Shown here: piece after piece, positions 1-7,509 of the stretch
Numbering within the stretch: position 1 is the first letter of the stretch
Layout of the letters: each line of letters opens with the position of its first letter
NCBI GenBank assembly: GCA_964416665.1
Contig: CAYQFA010000024.1
Span: 1-13,915, forward strand
Length of the DNA: 13,915 bases
Source of the DNA: JAKAGE01 sp964416665
Lineage (GTDB): Bacteria; Patescibacteriota; Minisyncoccia; UBA6257; 2-01-FULL-56-20
Direction: 5' to 3'
Notes under the pieces: generated by a model
The model's database searches: none
Seen by the model: only the letters and a program-made list of their open reading frames with translations
What the model was told of the DNA's origin: nothing
Position numbers and translations under genes: made by a program

Positions 1-28
1 ACAAAAGACCCAGCAATGGGTCTTTTGT
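1..28. terminator. Terminator-like hairpin at the left edge
   Basis: Positions 1-11 (ACAAAAGACCC) pair perfectly with 18-28 (GGGTCTTTTGT) around a 6-nt loop. The T-rich side of the stem ends the hairpin on either strand, so it could stop transcription arriving from the left. No gene for it is visible because the window starts here. Confidence 0.6.
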
Positions 29-80
29 ACTTAGTCGAGCACCACGCCATCCCCACCACCAAGCGATTATATAAAAGCAG

Positions 81-95
81 AGATAAATTTTATCT
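81..95. promoter_or_regulatory. 7-1-7 inverted repeat upstream of leuS
   Basis: AGATAAA (81-87), one base (88) and TTTATCT (89-95) form a perfect 7-1-7 palindrome, the geometry used by Fur-family regulators. It lies 13 bp upstream of the proposed leuS -35 element. The stretch is AT-rich, so chance is a fair alternative. Confidence 0.25.
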
Positions 96-107
96 AAACT
101 CAAAAAG

Positions 108-136
108 TTGCGAGCAGCGGTACAACGCCGTAGAAT
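108..136 (+). promoter_or_regulatory. Putative sigma70-type promoter of leuS
   Basis: TTGCGA (108-113) and TAGAAT (131-136) are separated by 17 bp. The -10 element matches the consensus at 5 of 6 bases and the -35 at 4 of 6. A start point about 7 nt after the -10 would leave a leader of only about 5 nt before the ATG at 148. This fits the absence of a convincing Shine-Dalgarno sequence there. Confidence 0.45.
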
Positions 137-147
137 GGTAGGTATCT

Positions 148-3012
148 ATGGCGTTCTATAACCCTCAGGAAATCGAGAAGAAGTGGCAGAAAAAATGGCT
201 GGACGAGAAGATTTTTAAGGCCGCGGACGATTCCGTGAAGCCGAAATATTATCAGCTTGAGACGTTCCCATATCCGTCGGGCGCGGGATTGCACGTTGGT
301 CATCCGAAGGGCTACATCGCCGAGGACATCCACGCGCGCTACGAGCGTATGCGCGGGCACGAAGTTTTGTACACGATGGGCTGGGACGCGTTCGGGTTGC
401 CGACGGAAAACTATGCGTTGAAAGTCGGCAAGACGCCGCAGGCGGTCACGCTTGAGAACACGGACAACTTCCGCCGCCAGGTGCGCATGTTCGGTTTTTC
501 GTACGACTGGGATCGCGAGATCAATACCTCAACGCCGGAATATTATAAATGGACGCAATGGATATTCATCCAACTTTTCAAAAAGGGTCTGGCATATCGC
601 GCGAAGGCGAAAGTAAACTGGTGTCCGAAGGATCAGACGATCATCGCGAACGAGCAGGTAATTAATGGTCTTTGCGACCGCTGCGGCAGCGTCATTGAGG
701 AGCGATTTATGGAGCAATGGATGCTGCGCATCACGGATTATGCCGAGCGATTACTGGATGGCTTGAAGGGACTTGATTGGCCGCCCTCGACCGCGAAGCG
801 GCAGGAGGATTGGATCGGAAAGAGCGAAGGAGCGGAGATCGAGTTCTCGGTTGCAGGATCGGACACCAAGATCAAGGTGTTCACTACGCGTCCGGATACG
901 CTGTTCGGTGCGACGTATATGGTTCTTGCGCCGGAGCATCCGCTCGTGGCGCAGTTGAAGACGAGCATTACCAATTGGGATGAAGTAGCGGCGTATGCTA
1001 TCGCAGCGAGTCATAAGACCGACCTCATGCGTCAGGAGACGGTAAAGGAAAAGACCGGCGTCGAGCTGAAGGGCGTCCGCGCGATCAATCCGGCAACGCA
1101 CGAAGAGATCCCGATCTGGATCGCTGATTACGTTCTAGGTTCCTACGGCACCGGCGCGATCATGGCGGTTCCGGCGCACGACGAGCGCGATTTCGCGTTC
1201 GCGAAGAAGTTCGGGCTGAAGATCAAGCAGGTGGTGGAACCCAAGTTCATTGCCGGTCCGGGGAGCGAGTCGGCAGTGAAGCCCGGCCTTGAGTTTATAA
1301 AAAGAAATGCGATCTGCGCCGTCGTGCGCAATCCCAAAGATGATTCCTATCTATGTGTCAGCTGGAAAGGGGTTCACATGAATGGTATGGTCACTGGCGG
1401 GATAGAGGAAGGTGAGGATCCGGTCGAAGCGGCGCGGCGAGAGGTTCACGAGGAGACTGGTTATAAGAATTTGCGCTTCATAAAGAAGCCCGATGTTATA
1501 ATCAACAGTCTTTTCTACCATCGCGTGAAGGAGCAGAATCGATGGGCGAGATTCCAATATGTTATGTTTGAGCTGGAAAACGAAGATCGCGATCCTGTTG
1601 ATGAAAAAGAAGAAAAGCTCCACGAGGTGGTATGGAAAAAAAGAGATGAGTTCGATGCGTTTTTTTCGGTGGTTGAGGGTCAATTTGTGAAAAGTCTGAT
1701 CGATGAAACGGACTATATTTTCACCGGCGATGGCGTTCTCCGGGATTCAGGTTCATTTGATGGCATGGATTCCGAGGCCGCAAAATGGGAGATCGTGAAG
1801 TTGGCCGGCGGTGTCAAAAAGACCCAATACAAACTGCGCGACTGGTCGGTCTCCCGCCAGCGCTATTGGGGTGCACCGATACCGATGATCCATTGCGAGA
1901 AATGTGGCATCATTCCCGTTCCGGATGCCGACTTGCCGGTGATTTTGCCCGCGCTCGAGAACTATCGTCCGCAGGGCGTGGCACCGCTCGCAAGCGATCC
2001 GGAATTCATCAACGTGAAGTGTCCGCAGTGCGGCGCGCCGGCAAAGCGTGATCCAGAAACCTTCGATACCTTCGTTGACTCGTCGTGGTACTACCTGCGC
2101 TATCCTGATCCGCACAATGCTGCGGCAATTTTCGATAAAGAAAAGACGAAACATTGGATGCCGGTGGATATCTATATTATCGGGGCGGAACATACCGTGC
2201 TTCATTTGCTCTATTCGCGTTTTATCACGAAGTTCCTGCACGACGAAGGCTGGGTGCCGTTCGATGAACCGTTCTTAAAACTTCGCCATCAGGGTCTTAT
2301 TCGCGGTGCCGATGGGCAGAAGATGTCGAAGTCGAAAGGCAATGTGGTAAATCCCGATGAGCTGATCGCCGAATTTGGCGCGGACACGGTGCGGTTATAC
2401 GAGATGTTCATGGGACCGTTCGAGGACGGTGCGCCGTGGGATCCAAAAGGCATCTTGGGCGTGAACCGATTCTTGGGAAGATTTTGGAAGTATGTGACGG
2501 GGGCGATGGCCGGTGTTGCGAAGTCCGCAGTGTCGGCGGTAACGCCGATGTCGTCCGCATCCGGCGCACTGCACCGCGCGGTCAAAAAAGTGGGAGAGGA
2601 TATCGAGGCGTTAAAGTTCAATACCGCCATTTCCGGGCTCATGATCCTTTTGAACGAGCTGGAAATTTCTGCACCGCTCTCGAAGGAAGAGCTTGTGGCG
2701 CTCATAAAATTGGCGCATCCGTTCGCGCCGCATATGGCGCAGGAACTTTGGTCGCTCATGGGCGGTACAACCTACCTTGATTTCGAGCCATGGCCAGAAT
2801 ACGATCCGAAGCTTATCATAGAGGAGACGATGACGCTGGTGTTCCAGGTGAACGGAAAGGTGAGGGATAGCGCCAGAGTTGAGGCAGGGATCACCGAGGA
2901 TGCGGCGAAAAAGCTGGCGCTCGAGAACGCCAAGGTCAAGGCCATGCTGAACGGCCAGGAACCGAAGCGCGTTATCTATATCGAGAAAAAACTGGTGAAC
3001 ATCGTCATTTAA
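148..3012 (+). CDS. leuS: Leucyl-tRNA synthetase with inserted Nudix domain
   Basis: Cytosolic class I aminoacyl-tRNA synthetase that charges tRNA-Leu with leucine using ATP. The HIGH-type motif HVGH is at residues 49-52 and KMSKS at 725-729. The CP1 editing domain shows TTRPDT (246-251) and the conserved stretch YGTGAIMAVPAHDERD (333-348). Cysteines of zinc-ribbon type occur in the WCPKD...CDRC region, and a second set (HCEKCG...CPQCG) precedes the DTFVDSSWYYLRY segment. The protein has 954 residues. About 153 of them (roughly 370-522) are extra relative to ordinary bacterial LeuRS and contain a complete Nudix box. Without them the protein would be about 800 residues, a normal compact LeuRS. 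All catalytic signatures are present, so it should be active. The next gene follows after 30 bp on the same strand. Confidence 0.97.
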   Translation: MAFYNPQEIEKKWQKKWLDEKIFKAADDSVKPKYYQLETFPYPSGAGLHVGHPKGYIAEDIHARYERMRGHEVLYTMGWDAFGLPTENYALKVGKTPQAVTLENTDNFRRQVRMFGFSYDWDREINTSTPEYYKWTQWIFIQLFKKGLAYRAKAKVNWCPKDQTIIANEQVINGLCDRCGSVIEERFMEQWMLRITDYAERLLDGLKGLDWPPSTAKRQEDWIGKSEGAEIEFSVAGSDTKIKVFTTRPDTLFGATYMVLAPEHPLVAQLKTSITNWDEVAAYAIAASHKTDLMRQETVKEKTGVELKGVRAINPATHEEIPIWIADYVLGSYGTGAIMAVPAHDERDFAFAKKFGLKIKQVVEPKFIAGPGSESAVKPGLEFIKRNAICAVVRNPKDDSYLCVSWKGVHMNGMVTGGIEEGEDPVEAARREVHEETGYKNLRFIKKPDVIINSLFYHRVKEQNRWARFQYVMFELENEDRDPVDEKEEKLHEVVWKKRDEFDAFFSVVEGQFVKSLIDETDYIFTGDGVLRDSGSFDGMDSEAAKWEIVKLAGGVKKTQYKLRDWSVSRQRYWGAPIPMIHCEKCGIIPVPDADLPVILPALENYRPQGVAPLASDPEFINVKCPQCGAPAKRDPETFDTFVDSSWYYLRYPDPHNAAAIFDKEKTKHWMPVDIYIIGAEHTVLHLLYSRFITKFLHDEGWVPFDEPFLKLRHQGLIRGADGQKMSKSKGNVVNPDELIAEFGADTVRLYEMFMGPFEDGAPWDPKGILGVNRFLGRFWKYVTGAMAGVAKSAVSAVTPMSSASGALHRAVKKVGEDIEALKFNTAISGLMILLNELEISAPLSKEELVALIKLAHPFAPHMAQELWSLMGGTTYLDFEPWPEYDPKLIIEETMTLVFQVNGKVRDSARVEAGITEDAAKKLALENAKVKAMLNGQEPKRVIYIEKKLVNIVI
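1255..1713 (+). other. Nudix hydrolase domain inserted in LeuRS
   Basis: Residues of about 370-522 interrupt the editing region, between the FAKKFGLKIKQVVEP segment and the segment beginning YIFTGDGVLRDSG. In ordinary LeuRS these are separated by only a short linker. Residues 417-439 match the Nudix signature GX5EX7REUXEEXGU exactly: G417, E423, R431-E432, E435-E436, G438. All metal-binding glutamates are kept, so hydrolase activity is plausible. The substrate cannot be read from sequence. By eye the insert is more AT- and lysine-rich than the flanking synthetase, which could reflect later acquisition. Borders are uncertain by about 10 residues. Confidence 0.9.
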
Positions 3013-3042
3013 TGATCCTTTAAGGAAAAATTTATACCCATT

Positions 3043-3981
3043 ATGATAGGCAAAGTCATCACCGTCATTATCATTGTGGTTGTCCTCGGCCTTGGTGTTT
3101 TTGTCTATCAAGTCGCCGTGCATCCGAAGGCGTTGGGATTGCCGTCATGGTTCGGTACCATCGCAAGTTCATCGGCGTTCAATTTTTCGCTTTCATCCCA
3201 ACATCCTTCGGCCGTTCCGGAAGAGCTTCCTCCTGCCACACAAACTCCGCCGCCGCAGACCGTGATCACTTCACCGGCGTCCAGTTCGGTGCCCGTCATT
3301 GATCCTTCTCAAATTCCTGCGGGATTCACCGTCGCACAGCTTTCTCCCTATTTCCATCAGATCCGTCTTGAAAGCATTTCCGCGGGTACAAGCTATTCTT
3401 ACGGCACGATCGCTCTCGATGCCTCTCTCAATGCCAATGAAAACGTTGACATCACCGGTTGGCAGATCAAAACACAAAATGGCCAAGAGTATATCCCGCA
3501 GGCGATAAACCTTTATGACCCGTCAGGGCTCACGTCGCCGACCGATATTGTCATGCACAACAACGATGCGGTCTCCCTTTATTCATCTTCGGCGCCGATC
3601 AATCTACGGCTCAATGAATGCATCGGATATATTTCCCACATGGTGAACTCCGATCCGGCGCTCCCGACGAATTGTCCGTATGTCGATCGTTCGGCGATAC
3701 AAAACTTTACCGGCGCGTGCCAGGACTATATCGAATCGCTCAATTCGTGCCAGCAGCCCAACATGTCGAGTCCCAACATCCCGCGCACCGATTACGCGTG
3801 CCAGGATTATCTTGAGAATAATTTTAATTATAGATCGTGCTTCACCTCACACTTGAGCGATCCCAATTTCTTGAGCAATCAGGTTTGGGTATGGACGGGA
3901 TCGAATGTCGTCGATCAATACCATGACGTCGTCAAGCTATTCGACAAGAACGGGCTTCTGGTCGATCTCTACTCGTACTGA
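3043..3981 (+). CDS. Membrane-anchored extracytoplasmic protein, lamin-tail-like
   Basis: A 312-residue protein with one N-terminal hydrophobic segment (about 4-25) and no lipobox cysteine, so it is probably an uncleaved signal anchor with the bulk outside the cell. Residues 50-92 form a Ser/Pro/Thr-rich low-complexity linker. Residues from about 105 to the end look like a beta-sandwich: the segment around 121-160 (GTIALDA..., ITGWQI) and the end (DVVKLFDKNGLLVDLYSY) resemble lamin-tail domains. An insert holds six cysteines (193, 211, 226, 236, 253, 266) and a repeated ACQDY motif at 225-229 and 252-256. The start was chosen because it puts the hydrophobic segment at the N-terminus. TAAGGA at 3021-3026 is too far upstream (16 nt) for a good ribosome site, so the gene may depend on leuS transcription. 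Function is unknown; the fold call is tentative. Confidence 0.8.
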   Translation: MIGKVITVIIIVVVLGLGVFVYQVAVHPKALGLPSWFGTIASSSAFNFSLSSQHPSAVPEELPPATQTPPPQTVITSPASSSVPVIDPSQIPAGFTVAQLSPYFHQIRLESISAGTSYSYGTIALDASLNANENVDITGWQIKTQNGQEYIPQAINLYDPSGLTSPTDIVMHNNDAVSLYSSSAPINLRLNECIGYISHMVNSDPALPTNCPYVDRSAIQNFTGACQDYIESLNSCQQPNMSSPNIPRTDYACQDYLENNFNYRSCFTSHLSDPNFLSNQVWVWTGSNVVDQYHDVVKLFDKNGLLVDLYSY

Positions 3982-3997
3982 GGATGCGCGCCGCGCT

Positions 3998-5059
3998 TTA
4001 AGCGACCGATTTCCTTTCAGTGAGCACCATCTTCACGGGGAATTGTTTTCCCGCGCGCAGGAGCAGGAGGTGCACCTCTTCGCCAACGTTAAGATTCTCT
4101 AAAAAGTCTTGGATGGGGTGATTGCGATCGAGTTTTTGGTCATTCAATTCCAGAATGACGTCCATTTCCTTGACCCCCGCTTTTTCGGCGGGGCTTCCCG
4201 GGATGACGGCATAGTCGTGCTGGCTTTCGCGCAGGACGAGCGCGCCGTAATTCACCGACAGGTTCATTTTCGTTCTCAGATCGTCGTCAACCATGATATA
4301 GCGGACACCGAGGAGCGGGCGGCGGATGCGTCCGAACTTGAGGAGATCGTCGATGTCGCGGCGCGCGGCGTTCACCGGGATCGCGAATCCGATGCTCTGG
4401 GCGCCGGAGACGATGGCGGCGTTCACGCCGACGACGCGTCCATCGCGGTCGACGATCGGGCCGCCGGAGTTGCCGGGATTGATGGCGGCGTCGGTCTGGA
4501 TGAGGCCGCGCATTTCCTGTGCCGGCGCATCGGGGTCGGCCTGAGCGGTGATCGCGCGCGAGAGGCCGGAGACGATGCCGACGGAAACGGTGTTACGGAA
4601 GATGCCGAGCGCGTTGCCGATCGCAATGAGGCTTTGCCCGAGCTGAAGCTTCGTCGCGTCGCCAAGCTTGAGACAGGGGAGGTCATCCGCGTCAATTTTT
4701 AAAATGGCGACATCGTTGATGGGGTCGCGGCTTAAGACCGTACCGATGAAGGTGCGTTCATCGCTCAAAATGATGGTGTATTCGGCGTTGGAATCGCTGA
4801 TGACGTGCTTGTTGGTGAGAATGAGGCCGTTCGGTGCGACGACAAATCCCGAACCGCCGCCGATCTGTACCATGCCATGCGCATCAACCATCGATTCCGG
4901 GATCTTATATTTCTGCGCCGAAGCCGGCGTGCCGGGAATCGCCGGGTAATATTCCTTCGGCATTTCCTTTTCAAGGTCCTCAAGATGCTTGGCAATGGTG
5001 ATCGAGACCACCGCCGGCATCACTTTTTTTATTATCTTGATGACGCGTTTGTCGTCCAT
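3998..5059 (-). CDS. HtrA/Deg-family serine protease with one PDZ domain
   Basis: A 353-residue trypsin-like protease of the HtrA/DegP family, which degrades or refolds damaged proteins. The catalytic triad is visible: H85 in LTNKHV, D116 in NDVAIL and S198 in NPGNSGGP. A PDZ-like domain covers about 250-345, including GVRYIMV, the GSPAEKAGV loop and DVILELNDQ. HtrA proteins usually carry a signal peptide or N-terminal membrane anchor. This one begins MDDKRVIKIIKKVMPAVVSI with neither, so from sequence it looks cytoplasmic. The ATG lies 2 bp after the upstream hydrolase stop, without a good ribosome site, suggesting translational coupling. It is the last gene of the minus-strand operon and converges on the anchored-protein gene at 3043-3981, leaving 16 bp between them. 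Confidence 0.93.
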   Translation of the reverse strand: MDDKRVIKIIKKVMPAVVSITIAKHLEDLEKEMPKEYYPAIPGTPASAQKYKIPESMVDAHGMVQIGGGSGFVVAPNGLILTNKHVISDSNAEYTIILSDERTFIGTVLSRDPINDVAILKIDADDLPCLKLGDATKLQLGQSLIAIGNALGIFRNTVSVGIVSGLSRAITAQADPDAPAQEMRGLIQTDAAINPGNSGGPIVDRDGRVVGVNAAIVSGAQSIGFAIPVNAARRDIDDLLKFGRIRRPLLGVRYIMVDDDLRTKMNLSVNYGALVLRESQHDYAVIPGSPAEKAGVKEMDVILELNDQKLDRNHPIQDFLENLNVGEEVHLLLLRAGKQFPVKMVLTERKSVA

Positions 5060-5061
5060 GG

Positions 5062-5700
5062 TTAGAATTCGTACCGTATATCCAGCTCCAGCACTTCAAA
5101 ACGGATGCCGTGCTCTTGCAGGATCTTTTTCGGAATGGCGTGGGTCGACCCGGGATTTTTCATGATACCGTCATGGACGGGAAAACAGACCTTCGGCTTG
5201 AGCGCGAGCGCATAATCGATCGCCTCCGGCAGCTTGAGCCATGGCGCCTGTACGGGCAGCGCCAAAATATCCACAGGCCTGCCGGGGTCGGTGAAGGCGT
5301 CGCCGGGATAGAAAAAGCGGCCGGCGATAAAATAGCCGACGTTTTCAACGGGCGGGATGGACGAATGCATGATCGCGTGCTCGCGTCCAAAAAATTCGAT
5401 CGCGATATCTTTTTCGCGGACCACGTCGCCGTGCCGGACGATCTGCGAGGCAATGCCTTCTTCCTTTTTAAGTTTGTCACTTACGCTTTTGTTCGTAAGG
5501 ATCTTTATCTGCGGATTGTTTTTTACGATCGTTGCCACCGATTTGATGTCGCAATGGTCTTCATGTTCGTGGGTGATGATCAGGACATCAACATCATGCA
5601 ATCGGTCTTGCATGGTCGAATACGTGCCGGGATCCACGACGACGCGCAACTTTTGCTCTTCTATGAAGAGACAGGAGTGGCCGAACTTGGTGATGTTCAT
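5062..5700 (-). CDS. Metallo-beta-lactamase-fold hydrolase
   Basis: A 212-residue metallo-hydrolase of the broad UPF0173/UlaG-like type (zinc-dependent L-ascorbate-6-phosphate lactonase relatives). The signature HEHEDH is at residues 44-49. Other likely metal ligands are H108 in the GREHA segment, D134 in YPGDA and H176 in FPVHDG. The opening MNITKFGHSCLFIE is typical of this subgroup. There is no signal peptide, so it is cytoplasmic. Substrate is unknown. The ATG is 7 bp downstream of the methyltransferase stop, and the gene is followed 2 bp later by the HtrA-like gene, so it is an operon member. A TATAAT hexamer directly upstream may give it an extra leaderless start. Confidence 0.9.
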   Translation of the reverse strand: MNITKFGHSCLFIEEQKLRVVVDPGTYSTMQDRLHDVDVLIITHEHEDHCDIKSVATIVKNNPQIKILTNKSVSDKLKKEEGIASQIVRHGDVVREKDIAIEFFGREHAIMHSSIPPVENVGYFIAGRFFYPGDAFTDPGRPVDILALPVQAPWLKLPEAIDYALALKPKVCFPVHDGIMKNPGSTHAIPKKILQEHGIRFEVLELDIRYEF

Positions 5701-5706
5701 GCTCTT

Positions 5707-5712
5707 ATTATA
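5707..5712 (-). promoter_or_regulatory. Consensus -10 hexamer before the hydrolase gene
   Basis: On the minus strand a perfect TATAAT ends 6 nt before the ATG at 5700 and overlaps the stop of the upstream gene. No convincing -35 is seen. If used, transcription would start at or next to the start codon. Confidence 0.35.
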
Positions 5713-6577
5713 ATACGAAACGGACGTAAATACCTGCGGGGATGCGCCGCTCGCTGCTACTTTCCTTTATGTGCAACTCCCCAAACTCGCCATCCGCAGT
5801 TTTCGCCTCGGGGAAAGCACTTTGTACCGATTGCAGAAACGACTGCGGCGCATAGCCGGCGGCATAGCCATTCAAAAGAAAGAATACGCCGGATCTTTTG
5901 GCGAGCAGTTTTTGCAGTGCGTCCAATAGAACGACAATATCTTCCTCGATGTGCCACACTTCGCCGTTCGCACCGCGACCGAAGGCCGGTGGATCAAGGA
6001 TGATGCCATCATAGCTTGCACCGCGGCGCAGTTCGCGCTGGACGAATTTCAACGCGTCGTCCGTGATATAGCGGATGTCGCCATCGGGAACGTTCGAGAG
6101 TGTGGCATTGTCGCGGGCCCAGGCGTTGCTTTGTTTCGAGGCATCACAGTGCGTTACCTGTGCGCCATGCAGTGCGGCAACGATGCTCGCAACGCCGGTG
6201 TAACCGAAAAGGTTCAAAACCTTCGGCTGATGAAGTTCTTTCATGCGCTCTTGGACCCATTCCCAGTTCGGCGCCTGCTCGGGGAATACGCCGGTGTGTT
6301 TGAATGATGTGAGCCGCAATGAAAATCGCACATCGTTGTTCCATGAGATATTCCATGGCTCCGGCGCGTTCTTCCCGCGCCACGATCCTTTACTGCCCTC
6401 AAAACGAAATTCCGCGTCCGCCTTTTTCCACAGTTCAGGTCGCAGCGGTTTCCAGATCGCCTGCGTTTCCGGACGGATGATCACAAAGCTCCCGTAACGC
6501 TCCAGTTTTTTATTATCGCCGGAATCGAGGAGCTCGTAATCCTTCCAGCCGTCGGCCACGAGATCGGTCTGTTTCAT
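5708..6577 (-). CDS. RlmI-like SAM-dependent methyltransferase
   Basis: A 289-residue class I methyltransferase of the COG1092 type, related to the rRNA cytosine methyltransferases RlmI and RlmK. The SAM-binding motif I is VLNLFGYTGVAS (120-131). Acidic D145 in the CDAS segment probably binds the ribose. Motif IV is LDPPAFGRG (194-202). It lacks the N-terminal PUA domain of E. coli RlmI, so the substrate (rRNA or other RNA) is uncertain. The frame stays open up to 6655, but I place the start at 6577. There the ATG overlaps the TGA of rlmB by 4 bp (ATGA), which signals translational coupling, and the sequence MKQTDLVADGWKDYELLDSG is a more natural start than the Arg-rich extension. Confidence 0.85.
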   Translation of the reverse strand: MKQTDLVADGWKDYELLDSGDNKKLERYGSFVIIRPETQAIWKPLRPELWKKADAEFRFEGSKGSWRGKNAPEPWNISWNNDVRFSLRLTSFKHTGVFPEQAPNWEWVQERMKELHQPKVLNLFGYTGVASIVAALHGAQVTHCDASKQSNAWARDNATLSNVPDGDIRYITDDALKFVQRELRRGASYDGIILDPPAFGRGANGEVWHIEEDIVVLLDALQKLLAKRSGVFFLLNGYAAGYAPQSFLQSVQSAFPEAKTADGEFGELHIKESSSERRIPAGIYVRFVL

Positions 6578-7329
6578 TTCAGTGCGTCCGGGTGTTTGAT
6601 GCTCCACGCGTAAAGCACGACCGCGGCGGAAACGGAAGCGTTCAATGATTCGCATCGCTCGTCCATCGGGATGCGGAGCGATATGTCACACCGTTCGAAT
6701 GTCTTCTGGCGGATGCCGTTCCCTTCATTGCCGACGATGAACAGCGTCGGTCCGTCGAACTTCGCCTCGGCAATATTGACGGAGCCGTTCATGACAAGCC
6801 CGCATACGCGGAACAATTCCTTTTTGAGCGCGTCAACGGTCTGGTTGACGTTGCCGATCGAAACGATCGGGATGCGGAACGCCATGCCGGCGGATGACTT
6901 TACGACGGCGCCGGTGATCGGCGCCTGATTGTGGACGGGAAGTAAGACACCTGCTGCGCCGAACGCCGCCGCCGAGCGGATGATCGCGCCGACGTTGTGC
7001 GGATCAGTGAGCTCGTCGAGAAGGACGAGCATCGTACTGTCGGTGATCGTGAGCGACTGCAGGAAATCATCGAAATCGACGACGACCGCACCGGGGTCGG
7101 TGATCGCAATGACACCCTGATGTGCGGTGTCGCGGCCGACCATGTGGGACATCTCCTTCGACTTGAGCATTGCCGCCACAAGTCCACGCTTTTTGAGCAG
7201 TGCGCGGAGTTCCGGGTCGTTCACCTCCGGCGAGAGGAACACTTTTTTCACCGCATGGGGCGCGTTCGTGAGCGCCTCGATGAGGGCGTGTTTGCCGTAA
7301 ATATAGATCTTTTCGTGTTCGCGTCGCAT
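6574..7329 (-). CDS. rlmB: TrmH/SpoU-family 23S rRNA 2'-O-methyltransferase
   Basis: A 251-residue SPOUT methyltransferase, probably making Gm2251 in 23S rRNA. The N-terminal substrate-binding domain begins with IYIYGKHALIEAL. The catalytic knot motifs are DPHNVGAIIRSA (109-120), VGNEGNGI (199-206) and SLNASVSAAVVLY (228-240). The frame stays open to a TTG at 7374. I prefer the ATG at 7329 because the family normally begins just before the YGxHA segment and because a good promoter lies inside the extension. It is the first gene of a four-gene minus-strand operon and overlaps the next gene by 4 bp. TrmH-family paralogues with other targets (such as tRNA Gm18) cannot be excluded. Confidence 0.88.
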   Translation of the reverse strand: MRREHEKIYIYGKHALIEALTNAPHAVKKVFLSPEVNDPELRALLKKRGLVAAMLKSKEMSHMVGRDTAHQGVIAITDPGAVVVDFDDFLQSLTITDSTMLVLLDELTDPHNVGAIIRSAAAFGAAGVLLPVHNQAPITGAVVKSSAGMAFRIPIVSIGNVNQTVDALKKELFRVCGLVMNGSVNIAEAKFDGPTLFIVGNEGNGIRQKTFERCDISLRIPMDERCESLNASVSAAVVLYAWSIKHPDALK

Positions 7330-7344
7330 GGAATTGATATCGTC

Positions 7345-7374
7345 AGTATAAAGGTTGTTGACCTGCCCTTGCAA
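7345..7374 (-). promoter_or_regulatory. Promoter of the rlmB operon
   Basis: On the minus strand TTGCAA (7374-7369) and TATACT (7350-7345, 5 of 6 matches) are separated by 18 bp. The predicted start point is near 7338, giving a leader of about 9 nt before the ATG at 7329. The -35 lies inside the left arm of the large inverted repeat. Confidence 0.5.
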
Positions 7375-7509
7375 ATGCAGGAGCGGCCTTACCCAAAAGG
7401 GGTCGCGTCGTTTTCTGCTGAAAACACGCTACGTCTCGGCGCCTACGCGCCTCCGACATACCCCTTTTGGGTAAGGCCGCCACTCCTGCATTTGCAACGG
7501 TGGGTCAAC
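7357..7509. repeat. Large imperfect inverted repeat with two inner hairpins
   Basis: The left arm 7369-7403 and the right arm 7460-7497 are complementary except for three extra bases in the right arm. A 5-bp mismatch follows on the outside, then GTTGACC (7357-7363) pairs with GGTCAAC (7503-7509). The 56-nt centre holds two more hairpins: GTTTTC/GAAAAC flanked by GCGT/ACGC, and GGCGC/GCGCC. Folded, it would be a long stem carrying a branched cap. It runs from the fur stop codon into the rlmB promoter. There is no T-run, so it is not a typical terminator. No open reading frame explains it. It may be a REP/MITE-like element or a structured RNA. Confidence 0.85.

Noticed and set aside
1753..2241. 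162-codon frame antisense to leuS
   Set aside because: Shadow of the LeuRS coding sequence, which is intact throughout this interval.
4109..4702. 197-codon open frame on the plus strand
   Set aside because: It is antisense to the htrA-like gene, shows no recognisable domain, and arises from the codon bias of the real gene.
5110..6003. 297-codon open frame on the plus strand
   Set aside because: It runs antisense across the hydrolase and methyltransferase genes, both of which have clear catalytic motifs. Its translation is arginine- and cysteine-rich, without a fold signature.
6578..6655. Upstream start for the methyltransferase at 6655
   Set aside because: It would overlap rlmB by about 80 bp with an arginine-rich stretch. 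The ATGA overlap at 6574-6577 is the usual coupled start.
7330..7374. Upstream TTG start for rlmB at 7374
   Set aside because: The extension overlaps a good -35/-10 pair, and the family N-terminus fits the ATG at 7329.
7357..7509. Integron attC site
   Set aside because: The outer 7-mers read GTTGACC...GGTCAAC, opposite in orientation to the RYYYAAC...GTTRRRY core sites of attC, and no cassette or integrase is nearby.
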